This document shows, in pieces, positions 25,787 through 35,754 of a DNA stretch of 64,000 nucleotides. Source of the stretch: Shinella sumterensis (GTDB lineage: Bacteria; Pseudomonadota; Alphaproteobacteria; Rhizobiales; Rhizobiaceae); the NCBI RefSeq assembly GCF_004514425.2, contig NZ_MYFN02000002.1:1-64000 (forward strand). Reading direction: 5' to 3'. The notes under the pieces are model-generated. The model saw only the letters and a list, made by a program, of their open reading frames with translations. It ran no database searches and had not been told where the DNA came from. Both the position numbers and the translations under genes were made by a program. Positions within the stretch are counted from its first letter, which is position 1, and each line of letters opens with the position of its first letter.

Positions 25787-26914
25787 TCAGTTCGGGGGCA
25801 GGATGGCCTCAACCACCTGCTTGCCGTTCTCGACCTTCACGAAGAAGCTCTCGCGCGACATTTCACCGGTTTCGTCCCAGCTCACATCCATGAGGACGCC
25901 GGGATATTCGGCAGCCTTGAGGGTCAGGCCATGCATTTTTTCGGCGATGGCCTTGCTGTCCGGCGAGCCGACCATTTCGGTGACGTATTTCAGCGTCCAG
26001 GCGGCGGTGTAGCCCTTGATGGCGTTGTGATCCGGCGTGTACTTGAACTTGGTCTTGAAGCGCTCGACCATGTCCTTCAGGGCTGGCACATCCGCATCCG
26101 GCGTCAGGCCGACATGGCCCATGGCGCCGTTTGCGGCATCGCCGGCAAGCTCGATCACCTTGTGGCCGATCAGGGTGGTTTCGCCGATCAGCGGCTTTTC
26201 GATACCCTGCTTGCGGGCCTCGCGCAGGAAGCGCGCGCTTTCCTCCTCGGTGTAATAGACGAAGAAGGCATCGGCACCGGAGTTCTTCAGTTTCAGCACG
26301 TCGGCGGAGAAATCGGCCTGGGCCTGTTCGGAGGGAACGTCCACGACGATCTCGAGGCCGGCCTTGGCCGCTTCGTCGATGAAGGCCTGATGACCGCCCT
26401 TGCCGAACTCGGTGTTGGCCCAGGCGACGCCGACCTTCTTCACACCCATTTTCTCGACCATGTACTTCACCATCTTCGGCACGCCCTTCTGGGAGCCGAA
26501 GGCGGTACGGAAGATGTAGGGATTGCCCTTGGCGGTGATGGAGGGCGCCTCGGAGCCGGTGAACTGCGGAATGCCATATTGCTTGGCGACGATCATGTTC
26601 ACGACGGTCGATGACGAGAAGACGGTGCCCATGATGGCGTAGACTTCGTCATCGATCGCCTTCTGGACCATGGCGCGGGAAACCTGCGGATCGGTCTGGC
26701 TGTCATATTCGATGACGCTGACCGGCTCCTTGAGGATGCCGCCCTCTGCATTGATTTCCTCGAAGCCCATTTTCACGCCATCGCGGAAATTCGTGCCGGC
26801 GGCAGCGCCGGGGCCGGACAGCTCGACGATCGAGCCGACCTTGAGATCTGCGAGCGCGGGTGCAGCACCAAGCGCCAGCACCATTGCCGTTGCGGAAAGC
26901 AGTTTCTTGATCAT
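25787..26914 (-). CDS. Liv-type ABC substrate-binding protein, operon 1
   Basis: The 375-aa periplasmic protein (peripla_BP_6 type) starts at ATG 26914, eight bases after GGGAGG. The signal peptide is MIKKLLSATAMVLALGAAPALA. The mature region has VGSIVELSGPGAAAGTNFRDGVKMGFEEINAEGG, VMAIMGTVFSSS-type residues and VAWANTEFGKGGHQAFID. It is the first gene of operon 1. The 226-bp gap upstream (26915-27140) probably holds its promoter; I saw no clear operator in it. Confidence 0.9.
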   Translation of the reverse strand: MIKKLLSATAMVLALGAAPALADLKVGSIVELSGPGAAAGTNFRDGVKMGFEEINAEGGILKEPVSVIEYDSQTDPQVSRAMVQKAIDDEVYAIMGTVFSSSTVVNMIVAKQYGIPQFTGSEAPSITAKGNPYIFRTAFGSQKGVPKMVKYMVEKMGVKKVGVAWANTEFGKGGHQAFIDEAAKAGLEIVVDVPSEQAQADFSADVLKLKNSGADAFFVYYTEEESARFLREARKQGIEKPLIGETTLIGHKVIELAGDAANGAMGHVGLTPDADVPALKDMVERFKTKFKYTPDHNAIKGYTAAWTLKYVTEMVGSPDSKAIAEKMHGLTLKAAEYPGVLMDVSWDETGEMSRESFFVKVENGKQVVEAILPPN

Positions 26915-27140
26915 CGTGTTCCTCCCTTGAATGATCATATGCCGAAAATCCGAAAGCGCACCCGAATGGTTCGTTTTCGAAACGCAGTCTCCAGGTCTCC
27001 TCCCCGGCAGGCCGCGATTTGCCTATTCTTGCCCCACCTCGCTCCATATCTGGGCACGACGGTTCGTCTTGTCCGACAGGCGGTCGTCTTGATGATTGAC
27101 AAGACCATGCCATCGGTGGCGGGGAAATGGACGATGGGGA

Positions 27141-28046
27141 TTAAACATTGGACGATTCCACGGCCGCTGCGCCCGTCAGCTCGGCCAGCGACAGGCGGAT
27201 GCCGGTCTTGATATCGGTGATCGGCTGAGCGCCGAGCGCGGGCGGAACCGGGTCCGAAGCGAGGTCGGCGGGGATACGCAATGGCGGCCCGTCGATGGTG
27301 ATGTCGGACCAGCCCGACTGCTGCGACAGTTCGGTCACGAAGTCGTGCATTTCGGCGGTATCGCCGGCCATCGTGAGTGCGGTCGCGCCCGTCAGCGGCG
27401 CGGTCATCGCCGCGGCGAGCAGGCGGGCGACGTCATCGACGAAGACGAACCCGACGCGGCCGGAAAAGCGGATTTGCGCCGGTTTGCGGTGCGCAGCCGC
27501 GGCAAGAGCGATAGACGGACCGGCGGCGATGCCTGTGCTGATGCCCGGCCCGTAGACGATGTAGGGACGCAGGCCCAGGCTCGGCACGCCATGGTCGAGG
27601 TGGAAGGCACGGGCCGCGCCTTCTACCGCAAGCTTGGTCGCACCGTAGATGGTCATGGGCTTCGGATGGATGGCGTCTTCCGGACCGAAAACGCCGGCCG
27701 TCGATAGATAGGCGACCGGCAGGCGGCGGGCCTTTGCCGCCTCGAAGACGTTGAGGCTGCCGATGAGATTGACGCGTGCACCGAGCACCGGGTCGCGGGC
27801 GCAGTCCACGGTCATCAGCCCCGCGAGATGGACAATTCCATCACAGCCGTGCGCTGCCTCGATAACGGATGCGGTGTCCGTTATATCGCCCGCGACGATC
27901 TCCGCATCGAGCCCCGGCGGGAGCCGTTCGGGGCGGGGCGCAAGGTCGAAGACCCGCACGGAATGGCCAGCGGCGGCGAGCGCAGCCGCCGCGCGCAGCC
28001 CGACGAAGCCGGTGCCGCCGGTGACGAGAACGCGGCTCACGCCCAT
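27141..28046 (-). CDS. NAD(P)-dependent epimerase/dehydratase (extended SDR)
   Basis: The 301-aa protein has a Rossmann fold: VLVTGGTGFVGLRAA (cofactor motif), DITDTASVIEAAHGCDGIVHLAG, and the active site LSTAGVF with YGATK (Tyr-x3-Lys). The substrate is unknown. It is divergent from the Gfo/Idh oxidoreductase, with an IclR-type operator pair between them, which suggests that the two enzymes act on one substrate. Confidence 0.85.
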   Translation of the reverse strand: MGVSRVLVTGGTGFVGLRAAAALAAAGHSVRVFDLAPRPERLPPGLDAEIVAGDITDTASVIEAAHGCDGIVHLAGLMTVDCARDPVLGARVNLIGSLNVFEAAKARRLPVAYLSTAGVFGPEDAIHPKPMTIYGATKLAVEGAARAFHLDHGVPSLGLRPYIVYGPGISTGIAAGPSIALAAAAHRKPAQIRFSGRVGFVFVDDVARLLAAAMTAPLTGATALTMAGDTAEMHDFVTELSQQSGWSDITIDGPPLRIPADLASDPVPPALGAQPITDIKTGIRLSLAELTGAAAVESSNV

Positions 28047-28159
28047 ATTCCGCCGGTTCGGACGCGGCGCGGCCGGGGCTCTTCTGCTGGTTCAAACTGC
28101 TGCATGCGGCCTCCTCCTCCGGCAAACGCGTTTCGATCTGTCTTGATCATTGCAAAAAA

Positions 28160-28192
28160 TGGAATGACGTTCAATATTAAACTTGAATTCCA
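28160..28192. promoter_or_regulatory. Tandem IclR-type operator between epimerase and Gfo/Idh genes
   Basis: TGGAATGACGTTCAA (28160-28174) matches the pattern TKGAA-N5-TTCCA with one arm relaxed. Exactly 18 bp on, TAAACTTGAATTCCA (28178-28192) keeps the TTCCA half. The same arrangement occurs before the AroE-like, first flavoprotein and IclR genes. Confidence 0.6.
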
Positions 28193-28239
28193 ATTTATTT
28201 TTGTTCTGCTACGTTTCCACCGTAGTCAGGGAGGACTTT

Positions 28240-29298
28240 ATGACAGAAAAGATCGCCGTCGCGGTTATCGGTGCGGGCGTCATCGGCAAGACGCATATCG
28301 ATACGCTGGCCCGCATGGACGGCGTGCAGCTTTCGGCCCTTGTCGATCCGGCACCCGCGGGGCGTGCGCTTGCCGCGGCGAATGGCGTGCCATGCCTGCC
28401 CGATGTGACCGCGCTCATCGATTCCGGACTTGCGCAGGCGGCGATCGTTGCGACGCCGAACGAAACGCATCTGCCGGTATCCGAGGCGCTGATGAAAGCC
28501 GGCATCCCGGTCCTGCTGGAAAAGCCCGTTGCCGAGAGCCTTGCCTCCGCGCTGCGGCTTATCACTGTTGCCGAGGAAACCGGCGTGCCGCTTCTCATCG
28601 GCCATCACCGCCGTCACAACCCGATCATCCGCGCCGCCCATGCCGCAATCCATGCCGGCCGGATCGGCGATCTCGTCATGGCGACCATCACCTGTGCGCT
28701 GGCGAAGCCCGCCTCCTATTTTGACGCGGGATGGCGGCGCGCGCCGGGCGTTGGAGGGCCGCTTCTCATCAACCTCGTTCACGAAATCGACCTGATGCGC
28801 CATTTCTTCGGCGAGATCGCCACCGTGCAAGCGATTTCCAGCAACGCGCGGCGCGGCTTTGCGGTCGAGGATACGGCAGCGGTGGCGCTGACCTTCAAGC
28901 GCGGCGGGCTTGCCACGCTGTGCATTTCCGATGCGGCGACCGGTCCCTGGGCCTGGGACCTCACCGCGGGCGAAAACCTTGTGCGCTTCCCGGCCCATCC
29001 GGTCAGCGCTCATCACTATGCCGGCAGCCGTGCGGGGCTTTCCCTGCCCGACCTGACCCTGTGGGAGCCCGACGGCGAACCGGACTGGACGCGAAAGCTC
29101 AAGCCGTCCGTCCTGACGGTTGCGGCGGAAGACCCCTACGAGGCGCAGATCGCGCATTTCGCCACGCTGGTCCGCGATGGCGGCGCGCCGCTCGTCTCCG
29201 CGCGTGACGCGACCGCAAACCTCATCGTTCTCGATGCGATCCGTGCGGCTGCGGAAAGCGGACGGACGGTCGCGGTCGATCTCTCCGCGCTTGGCTGA
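28240..29298 (+). CDS. Gfo/Idh/MocA-family NAD(P)-dependent oxidoreductase
   Basis: The 352-aa enzyme starts at ATG 28240, preceded by GGGAGGA. The N-terminal Rossmann domain has AVAVIGAGVIGKTHIDTLARM, AAIVATPNETHLPVSEALMKAGIPVLLEKPVA and the family EKP Lys. A C-terminal alpha/beta dimerisation domain follows (LLINLVHEIDLMRHFFGE). Such enzymes oxidise sugars, cyclitols or similar polyols. Convergence with quiC and the upstream operator suggest a role in hydroaromatic or cyclitol use. The substrate is not assigned. Confidence 0.85.
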   Translation: MTEKIAVAVIGAGVIGKTHIDTLARMDGVQLSALVDPAPAGRALAAANGVPCLPDVTALIDSGLAQAAIVATPNETHLPVSEALMKAGIPVLLEKPVAESLASALRLITVAEETGVPLLIGHHRRHNPIIRAAHAAIHAGRIGDLVMATITCALAKPASYFDAGWRRAPGVGGPLLINLVHEIDLMRHFFGEIATVQAISSNARRGFAVEDTAAVALTFKRGGLATLCISDAATGPWAWDLTAGENLVRFPAHPVSAHHYAGSRAGLSLPDLTLWEPDGEPDWTRKLKPSVLTVAAEDPYEAQIAHFATLVRDGGAPLVSARDATANLIVLDAIRAAAESGRTVAVDLSALG

Positions 29299-29328
29299 CG
29301 CAGCCGTGGCGTCCGGGCCGCGCATCGC

Positions 29329-31269
29329 TCAGCTCTTCGGCATGCCTTCGGGGCGCAGGAGGCGCCGTTGGGCGGCGATGCGGAACGGCGCGTTCATCGC
29401 GCCGTAGCCGGCATAGGCGCCGCGCCGCTCGACGATCTCGAAGAAGAAGCCTTCGCCGAAGGTGCGGCTGTAGATCTGGAAATACTCGCCGTTGTCGTCG
29501 CGGTCGTAGAGGATGCTTGCCGCCCGAAGCGCGTCGGAAAATTCCGGCTCGAGGCCGAAGCGGGCTTCGAGATCGTCATAGTAGTTGCGTGAAATCGGCA
29601 GCGCCTGGAAACCACGGGCTTCGAGTTGCTTTGCCGTTGCGAAAATGTCGTTGGTCGCCAGCGCGATGTGCTGGATACTCGTGCCGAAGCCTTCCGCCAG
29701 GAACTTGCCGGCAAAGGTCTTGCGGCTGTCGGCGCCGTTCATGGTCAGCCGGAACGCCGGCTCGGGAACGCTCTCGATGGCCTGGCTGCGCACGAGGCCG
29801 CCCGGATCGACCACATCGACCATCGGCGTGCGACGCGTCGAGAAGATCGACGTATAGAAGAGAAGCCAGGTCAGCATTTCGTCATAGCGCGTCGTCTGCG
29901 CCAGATGGTCGATGCGGGTGAGGCCGGCGCTCACGGCGGTGTCGGATTGCGTGTCGACCGCAATGAACTCGTTGTCCCAGATGCCTGAGAGCGCAGGTGT
30001 ATCGTCGAGGAAATAGACCACACCGTTGCCGACGCCCTGGATGGCGGGCACGGCGGCCTCGCCGGGCTGGCGCGGTTCGGCGAAGGTGGGCGCACCCAGT
30101 GCGGCCGCACGCTTCAGCGCATCCGCGGCATTCTCCACCTTGATCCCGAAGGCATAGGCATTGGTGCCGTGCACGGAATAGGAGGCGCTGGCGAAGCTGT
30201 CACTGTCCGTATCGGTATTGATCACGATCCGGATGTCACCCTGCGTGTAGAGGTCCACGTCGCGGTTACGGTGACGGGCCGAGCAGGAAAAGCCGAGCGT
30301 GGAGAGCAGGGCGGCGAGATCGTCCTTGTCCTCCGCCGCCGTCGTGAACTCGACGAACTCGACACCTTGCGCGTGAATGCGGTCGGGCATGTCGGGTGCC
30401 GTGATGGCGATGTCGGGCTCCAGCCGCCGGACCTGATCCATGATGTAGACGAGCGAACGATGGCCGTCCTCGGCAAGCGCGCGCGCCGAGCCGCCGCGGA
30501 ACTGGTCGTTGAAGATTTCGAGCGAGAGCGGGCCGGTATAGCCGGTGGCGGCGACGGCGCGCATGAAGTCGACGACCGGAAGGTCGCCTTCGCCCGGCAT
30601 GTTGCGGAAGTGGCGGCTCCAGTAGAGCAGGTCCATGTCGAACAGCGGCGCGTCGGCCAGCTGCACGATGAAGATCTTGTCGCCGGGGATCGAGCGGATC
30701 GAGTTGGGATCGATCTTGCGCGAAAGGGTGTGGAAACTGTCGAGGATGATGCCGACATTGGCATGATCGGCCCGGCGCACCACTTCCCATGCGTCGCGGT
30801 GGTCGCTGACATGGCGGCCCCAGGCCAGCGCTTCATAGCCGACGCGCACGCCGTGGCGCGCGGCGAGGTCGCCAAGCTCGTGGAAGTCCGCCGCGGCGCG
30901 GTCGATGCCGCCCAACGAGATCGGCGAGACGTTCGAGCAGATCAGGATGAGATCGGTGCCGAGCTCGCCCATGATATCGAACTTGCGCTGGGCGCGGTCG
31001 AAGGCGCGGGCACGGTGCGGCTCCGGCATGCCCTCGAAATCGCGGAAGGGTTGGAACAGCGTGATGTCGAGCCCGTGATCGGCCGCCATCCGCGCCACTT
31101 CGCGCGGCGAGGCGTCATAGGTCAGGAAATCGTTCTCGAAGATCTCGACGCCCGTGAAGCCGGCCTTCGCGATGGCCGCCAGCTTTTCGGGAAATTCGCC
31201 GCTGATGGAGACAGTGGCGATCGAGGTCTTCATTGCCACGCGAGCCTTGGCTGTGTCGACGGGGGCCAT
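29329..31269 (-). CDS. quiC: 3-Dehydroshikimate dehydratase (TIM barrel fused to HPPD-like domain)
   Basis: The 646-aa enzyme dehydrates 3-dehydroshikimate to protocatechuate, feeding quinate/shikimate carbon into the pca pathway. Residues about 13-290 form the AP-endonuclease-type TIM barrel (FTGVEIFENDFLTYDASPREVA, ILDSFHTLSR, VQLADAPLFDMD). Residues about 305-640 form a vicinal-oxygen-chelate pair like 4-hydroxyphenylpyruvate dioxygenase (GVEFVEFTT, RIDHLAQTTRYDEMLTWLLFYTSIF, SIQHIALATNDIF). This fusion is known in bacterial QuiC-type enzymes. GGAAGG six bases before ATG 31269 supports this start over ATG 31233. Confidence 0.9.
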   Translation of the reverse strand: MAPVDTAKARVAMKTSIATVSISGEFPEKLAAIAKAGFTGVEIFENDFLTYDASPREVARMAADHGLDITLFQPFRDFEGMPEPHRARAFDRAQRKFDIMGELGTDLILICSNVSPISLGGIDRAAADFHELGDLAARHGVRVGYEALAWGRHVSDHRDAWEVVRRADHANVGIILDSFHTLSRKIDPNSIRSIPGDKIFIVQLADAPLFDMDLLYWSRHFRNMPGEGDLPVVDFMRAVAATGYTGPLSLEIFNDQFRGGSARALAEDGHRSLVYIMDQVRRLEPDIAITAPDMPDRIHAQGVEFVEFTTAAEDKDDLAALLSTLGFSCSARHRNRDVDLYTQGDIRIVINTDTDSDSFASASYSVHGTNAYAFGIKVENAADALKRAAALGAPTFAEPRQPGEAAVPAIQGVGNGVVYFLDDTPALSGIWDNEFIAVDTQSDTAVSAGLTRIDHLAQTTRYDEMLTWLLFYTSIFSTRRTPMVDVVDPGGLVRSQAIESVPEPAFRLTMNGADSRKTFAGKFLAEGFGTSIQHIALATNDIFATAKQLEARGFQALPISRNYYDDLEARFGLEPEFSDALRAASILYDRDDNGEYFQIYSRTFGEGFFFEIVERRGAYAGYGAMNAPFRIAAQRRLLRPEGMPKS

Positions 31270-31316
31270 ATTGCCTTCCTTTCGGGCGTTATGTACGATT
31301 CAGTTAATAATGTGAC

Positions 31317-32027
31317 ATGCGCCGGCTTGGCCGGCAATGGATGACGATGAAACAGGGTGCCGCGACGACCGAAAACAAACAGGCCCGGCAGGCCAAGCGG
31401 GATCCTGAAGGCGTGCGTCGCGATATTCTTGCGGTTGCGATGGAGGAATTCTCGCAGAACGGCCTCTCCGGTGCGCGCATCGACGAGATCGCGGCACGCA
31501 CGCGCACATCCAAGCGCATGATCTACTATTACTTCGGCGACAAGGAAGGCCTGTACCAGCGCGTTCTGGAAGAGGCCTACGCAAAGGTGCGCGACGGTGA
31601 GAGCGAGCTTGAGCTGGAAGGGCTCGATCCTGTCGCGGCGCTGGTGAAGCTCTGTCGCTATACCTTCGACCACCATCGCTGCAATCCGTCCTTCATCCGC
31701 ATGGTGATGATCGAGAACATCCATCATGGCCGGCACATGCAGCTTTCGGAAAACATCCGGGGGCTGAACCGCCTGGCGATCGAGGCGCTGGAAGCCGTGC
31801 TGAAGCGCGGGCAGGAGGCCGGCCTGTTCCGCGAAGGGCTCGATCCGCTGGAACTGCACTGGCAGATCAGCGCGCTGTCGTTCTTCAACGTGTCGAATGC
31901 CGCCACCTTTTCCTTCCTCTTCGGCGACGCGCTCTTTACACCTGACGGCCAGGAGACGCTATCCGGCCATGTCGCCGATATGGTGCTGCGCTACGTCCGG
32001 GTAGAGCATGGTCGTCCTGGCGCCTAA
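31317..32027 (+). CDS. TetR/AcrR-family transcriptional regulator
   Basis: The protein has an N-terminal helix-turn-helix (ILAVAMEEFSQNGLSGARIDEIAARTRTSKRMIYYYFGDKEGLYQRVL) and a TetR C-terminal ligand domain. The true start is probably one of the ATGs at 31341-31347. It is divergent from quiC by under 80 bp, so it most likely controls quiC, perhaps responding to a shikimate-pathway intermediate. Its stop is 6 nt from the convergent pcaB stop. Confidence 0.88.
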   Translation: MRRLGRQWMTMKQGAATTENKQARQAKRDPEGVRRDILAVAMEEFSQNGLSGARIDEIAARTRTSKRMIYYYFGDKEGLYQRVLEEAYAKVRDGESELELEGLDPVAALVKLCRYTFDHHRCNPSFIRMVMIENIHHGRHMQLSENIRGLNRLAIEALEAVLKRGQEAGLFREGLDPLELHWQISALSFFNVSNAATFSFLFGDALFTPDGQETLSGHVADMVLRYVRVEHGRPGA

Positions 32028-32033
32028 GCCGCC

Positions 32034-33101
32034 TCATCCATCATGCGTTTCGCGTCCCAGCCGCTCGATCTGGCCGAGAAGGCGGATGGCTGTCGAAAGT
32101 GCGACGCCCGTCGTCGTGACCATCTGCGGCAGCACGAGCCATTCCAGCGTCCAGGCCGCGCCGGACCGTTCCTGTTCGTGCACAAGCGACTGATGCATGG
32201 CGGAAAGCTGCACGGCGTTGAAGCGCGCGAGCGAGACAAGAAGTTCGGCCGCAACCGGGTTTTGCTTGTGCGGCATGGCGGAGGAACCGCCGCCGCCGGA
32301 CAGGCGGATCTCGCCACCGACTTCTGCCAGCAGTGCCACATCCTGCCCGAATTTTCCGAGGCTTCCCGAGATGAGCGAGAGGATGCCGGCGAGCTCCGCC
32401 AATCCGTCGCGCTGGCTATGCCATTGCGGCCGGTCGGCAAGGTCGAGCCTGCGGGCGAGAGCCGTCCTCACATCCGCACCCTTGTCGCCGAGCTTTTCCA
32501 GGGTGCCGGCGGCCCCGCCGAACTGTACGGCAAAGCCTTCGGCGCTGAAATGCGCCAGCCGCCGTGCGGAGCGATCAAGCGGCGCGCGCCAGCTTTGAAC
32601 CCGGTCGGCGACGGCGATGGGAATGGCCGCCTGCATGCGGGTGTGGCCCATCAGGGCGTTTTCGCCGTCGCGCGCCTGAAGGGCGTCGAAGCCAGCGATT
32701 GCGGATGCCAGCCTCCCTGCGAGAACGCCTGTTGCGGCCTTCAGCCGGAGCATCAGGCTGGTATCGATGACGTCCTGGCTTGTCGCGCCGAAATGGACGT
32801 TTTCGGACGCCGCGCCGCCGACCGTCCGGCGCAACTGCCGAACGAACTCCGGGACGACGACGCCATCACTCGCCACCCCGTTTGCCAGAGTATCCATGTC
32901 GGGCGCGAATTCCGACAGAGCGGAGGCGATGGACGCCGCCGCATCCCCGGGAATGACGCCGTGCTCCGCCTCGGCGTGTGCCAGCGCCGTCTCGAAACGC
33001 AGCATGGCGGCGATATCGGCCGCGGCCGAAAAGAGCGGCACGATCTCGGCGTCGCCCATCAGGCCGGAGAGGAAGGGGTGCTCGAACGGGGTAAGGCTCA
33101 T
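32034..33101 (-). CDS. pcaB: 3-Carboxy-cis,cis-muconate cycloisomerase
   Basis: The 355-aa fumarase/aspartase-superfamily enzyme lactonises beta-carboxymuconate to gamma-carboxymuconolactone. The superfamily signature is SGGGGSSAMPHKQNPVAAELL. VHFGATSQDVIDTSLMLRLK and LMGHTRMQAAIP are also present. It is somewhat short relative to some PcaB proteins (often near 350-450 aa). It is the last gene of pcaDCHGB, 2 nt after pcaG. Confidence 0.94.
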   Translation of the reverse strand: MSLTPFEHPFLSGLMGDAEIVPLFSAAADIAAMLRFETALAHAEAEHGVIPGDAAASIASALSEFAPDMDTLANGVASDGVVVPEFVRQLRRTVGGAASENVHFGATSQDVIDTSLMLRLKAATGVLAGRLASAIAGFDALQARDGENALMGHTRMQAAIPIAVADRVQSWRAPLDRSARRLAHFSAEGFAVQFGGAAGTLEKLGDKGADVRTALARRLDLADRPQWHSQRDGLAELAGILSLISGSLGKFGQDVALLAEVGGEIRLSGGGGSSAMPHKQNPVAAELLVSLARFNAVQLSAMHQSLVHEQERSGAAWTLEWLVLPQMVTTTGVALSTAIRLLGQIERLGRETHDG

Positions 33102-33103
33102 CT

Positions 33104-33724
33104 TCAGATGTCGAAGAACACGGTTTCGCCTTCACCCTGCAGCCGGATGTCGAAACGGTAGGTGTTGTCGCCTTCCTTCTTCGCGATCAGCGTCGGGACG
33201 CGGTCCTTGTGCTCGATGCGGGCGAGAACCGGATCCTCTGCATTGGCCGCTTCGTCCTCGGGGAAGTACATGCGGGTATGCAGGCCGATATTGATGCCGC
33301 GCGCGACGATCCAGAAGGTGATGTGCGGCGCCATCCAGCGCCCGTCCTTGAAGGGCACGCGGCCGGGCTTGATCGTCTCGAACACGAACTCGCCGGTATC
33401 CATGTCGCCGGGCGAACGGCCCCAGCCGAGGAAATTCGGATCCGCTTCGCCGCGCGTTTCGCTCGGGCTGTTGTAGAAGCCGGCATCGTCCGCCTGCCAG
33501 ATTTCGACCAGTGCGTCCCTCAGCGCATAACCGCCGCCGTCATAGACGGTGCCGCGAATGGTGACGCGGGTTCCGCGCGTCTCGTCGTTATAGAGTGCGC
33601 CGGAACCGAGATCCCTGTCGAAGATGCCGTGAATACCGACGAAGTTCGGCGTGCAGCCGATATGGACATAGGGGCCTGCGGTCTGCGAGGCGCTTTCCTT
33701 GATATAGCCGAGCGGTTGAACCAT
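33104..33724 (-). CDS. pcaG: Protocatechuate 3,4-dioxygenase alpha subunit
   Basis: This 206-aa alpha subunit of the non-haem Fe(III) intradiol dioxygenase opens the ring of protocatechuate together with PcaH. Motifs: GPYVHIGCTPNF, VTIRGTVYDGGGYALRDALVEIWQADDAG, WMAPHITFWIVARGINIGLHTRMYFP. As expected for alpha, the full set of iron ligands is not kept here. One base separates it from pcaH. Confidence 0.95.
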   Translation of the reverse strand: MVQPLGYIKESASQTAGPYVHIGCTPNFVGIHGIFDRDLGSGALYNDETRGTRVTIRGTVYDGGGYALRDALVEIWQADDAGFYNSPSETRGEADPNFLGWGRSPGDMDTGEFVFETIKPGRVPFKDGRWMAPHITFWIVARGINIGLHTRMYFPEDEAANAEDPVLARIEHKDRVPTLIAKKEGDNTYRFDIRLQGEGETVFFDI

Positions 33725-33725
33725 G

Positions 33726-34466
33726 TCAGTTTCCCTCCGGGCGGTTCTCGAAGAAGGTGGAACGGCGGCCTCGCAGCACGATGTCGAACTTGTAGGCGCG
33801 CATGTCCATGGGAATGGTCGCGTTCATGTCGAGCGGGGCGACGAGACGGCGGATCGCGTCCTCGTCCGGGACCGTCTTGACGATGGGACAACGCCAGATC
33901 AGCGGGTCGCCCTCGAAATACATCTGCGTGATCAGGCGCTGCTGGAAGCCGTGGCCGAAGATCGAGAAGTGGATATGCGCCGGGCGCCAGTCGTTGACGC
34001 CGTTCGGCCAGGGATAGGGGCCGGGCTGGATCGTCTTGAACCAGTAGTAACCGGTCTCGTCCGTGATGGTGCGTCCGACGCCGCCGAAATTCGGATCGAC
34101 CGCGGCCAGGTAGGTTTCCTTCTTGTGGCGGTAGCGACCGCCGGCATTGGCCTGCCAGAACTCGACCAGGGCGCCCGGAACGCCTGCGCCACGCTCGTCC
34201 AGCACGCGGCCGTGCACGAGGATACGCGGGCCGATCGGCATTTCGCCGGGCTTGGCATAGTTCAGGATAAGGTCGTTATCGAGCGGATTGAGCATGCCGT
34301 GGCCGAAGACCGGCCCGGTGATTTCGCTCTTCGTGCCCTCAAGCGAAATCAGCGCGCGCTGCGGGGAACGCAGGATGGAGGTCTTGTACCAGGGCGTGTA
34401 GGCCGGCGGGTGGATGTCGCGGTCCCGTGCGAAGAAAGGCCCTGTCTCGGGCGGCCGGTTGCTCAT
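33726..34466 (-). CDS. pcaH: Protocatechuate 3,4-dioxygenase beta subunit
   Basis: The 246-aa catalytic subunit carries the iron ligands: Tyr in GGRYRHKKE, Tyr in GPYPWPN and two His in [12 protein letters not shown]. It also has [29 protein letters not shown]. It overlaps pcaC by 4 nt at its start, so translation is coupled. Confidence 0.96.
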   Translation of the reverse strand: MSNRPPETGPFFARDRDIHPPAYTPWYKTSILRSPQRALISLEGTKSEITGPVFGHGMLNPLDNDLILNYAKPGEMPIGPRILVHGRVLDERGAGVPGALVEFWQANAGGRYRHKKETYLAAVDPNFGGVGRTITDETGYYWFKTIQPGPYPWPNGVNDWRPAHIHFSIFGHGFQQRLITQMYFEGDPLIWRCPIVKTVPDEDAIRRLVAPLDMNATIPMDMRAYKFDIVLRGRRSTFFENRPEGN

Positions 34467-34882
34467 TTCACTCCCTCCTTCTCGGTGTTTTCGGCGCGCA
34501 TGCCGGCAAGCGTCTGCTTGGCGATCTTGAAGGCATGGTTGGCCGCCGGCACGCCGGCATAGATCGCGACATGCATCAGTGCCTCGCGAATGTCTTCCTC
34601 CGTGGCGCCGGTATTGGCGGTGGCGCGCACATGCATGGCCACTTCCTCATCCTGCCCGAGTGCGGCCAGAAGCGCGATCGTGACCATCGAGCGCTCGCGC
34701 TTGGTCCACTGGCTGCCCGACCAGACGGTGCCCCAGGCGGCTTCGGTGATCAACGTCTGGAACGGCTGGTCGAAGGGCGTCGCATTGGCGCTTGCGCGGT
34801 CCACATGCGCATCGCCCAGCACGGCGCGCCGGGTCGCCATGCCCTCGGTGTAGCGTTCGGAGGGCTGTGCGGGTTCGGTCAT
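34463..34882 (-). CDS. pcaC: 4-Carboxymuconolactone decarboxylase
   Basis: The 139-aa AhpD-like enzyme converts gamma-carboxymuconolactone to beta-ketoadipate enol-lactone. Motifs: [31 protein letters not shown] and [35 protein letters not shown]. It overlaps both pcaD and pcaH by 4 nt. Here pcaC and pcaD are separate genes, not a PcaL fusion. Confidence 0.95.
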   Translation of the reverse strand: MTEPAQPSERYTEGMATRRAVLGDAHVDRASANATPFDQPFQTLITEAAWGTVWSGSQWTKRERSMVTIALLAALGQDEEVAMHVRATANTGATEEDIREALMHVAIYAGVPAANHAFKIAKQTLAGMRAENTEKEGVK

Positions 34883-35682
34883 GCTCGATGCTCCGGCAGG
34901 GATGTCAGAAAGGTGCGGACGGCGGCGCTGTAGGCGGCCGGCTGCTCGATACAGGGAATATGGCCGCAGTCGGGAATTTCGACAAAGGCGCTGCCGTCAA
35001 TCAGGCCGGCAAGCGATCTGACCAGGTCAGGCGGGGTGGAGCCGTCCTGATCACCCACGACGCACAGGGCCGGCACGGCAATCCGTCCGGCGGCCTCGGT
35101 ATAGTCGGCATCGCGAATGGCCGCGCAGGTTCCGCAATAGCCGTCGACGGGCTGGCGGGCGAGCATGGTGCGGCAGCCGGCATAAAGCGCGTTGTCGGCC
35201 GTGCGGAACGGCGGCGTGAACCAGCGTTCCATGATCGGGTCGATCATGCCGCCAAGGCCGTTGGCCAGAATGGTGTCGATACGCGTGTTCCACATATCGG
35301 GTGTGCCGATCTTGTGGGCGGTGTTGGACAGGACCAGCGCCTCTACGATCCCGGGGCGCTTGTCATGCACCGCCTGCGCGATGAGGCCACCGACGGAAAG
35401 GCCCCAGACGATCGCCTTTTCGACCTTCAGGTGGTCGAGAAGGATGATGAGGTCGTCCGCATGGTCGTCGATCGAATAGGGCGGCGTGCCGGTGCCGGAA
35501 AGCCCGTGGCCGCGCTTGTCGTGCAGCACATAGCCGTAATCATCGCCCAGCGCCTCCATGACCGCATCCCAGATGCGGAAATCGGTGCCGAGCGAGTTGA
35601 TGAAGGCGATGGCGGGCTTGCCCTGCGCGATGCCTGCGGTGCGATAGTGGATCGCGGCATCGCCGACGTGCAGAAACTTCAT
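34879..35682 (-). CDS. pcaD: 3-Oxoadipate enol-lactonase
   Basis: The 267-aa alpha/beta hydrolase hydrolyses beta-ketoadipate enol-lactone. The nucleophile elbow is IVWGLSVGGLIAQ, with LVLSNTAHKIGTPDMWNTRI, VVGDQDGSTPP and the C-terminal catalytic His in IPDCGHIPCIEQP. It is the first gene of pcaDCHGB, divergent from pcaQ. Confidence 0.95.
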   Translation of the reverse strand: MKFLHVGDAAIHYRTAGIAQGKPAIAFINSLGTDFRIWDAVMEALGDDYGYVLHDKRGHGLSGTGTPPYSIDDHADDLIILLDHLKVEKAIVWGLSVGGLIAQAVHDKRPGIVEALVLSNTAHKIGTPDMWNTRIDTILANGLGGMIDPIMERWFTPPFRTADNALYAGCRTMLARQPVDGYCGTCAAIRDADYTEAAGRIAVPALCVVGDQDGSTPPDLVRSLAGLIDGSAFVEIPDCGHIPCIEQPAAYSAAVRTFLTSLPEHRA

Positions 35683-35754
35683 GATGGCGCTCCTCTTGAT
35701 CCGGGTGTAGCAATTGTAAAACGGTTAAGTAAAATGAGATTTTCGACGATAAAT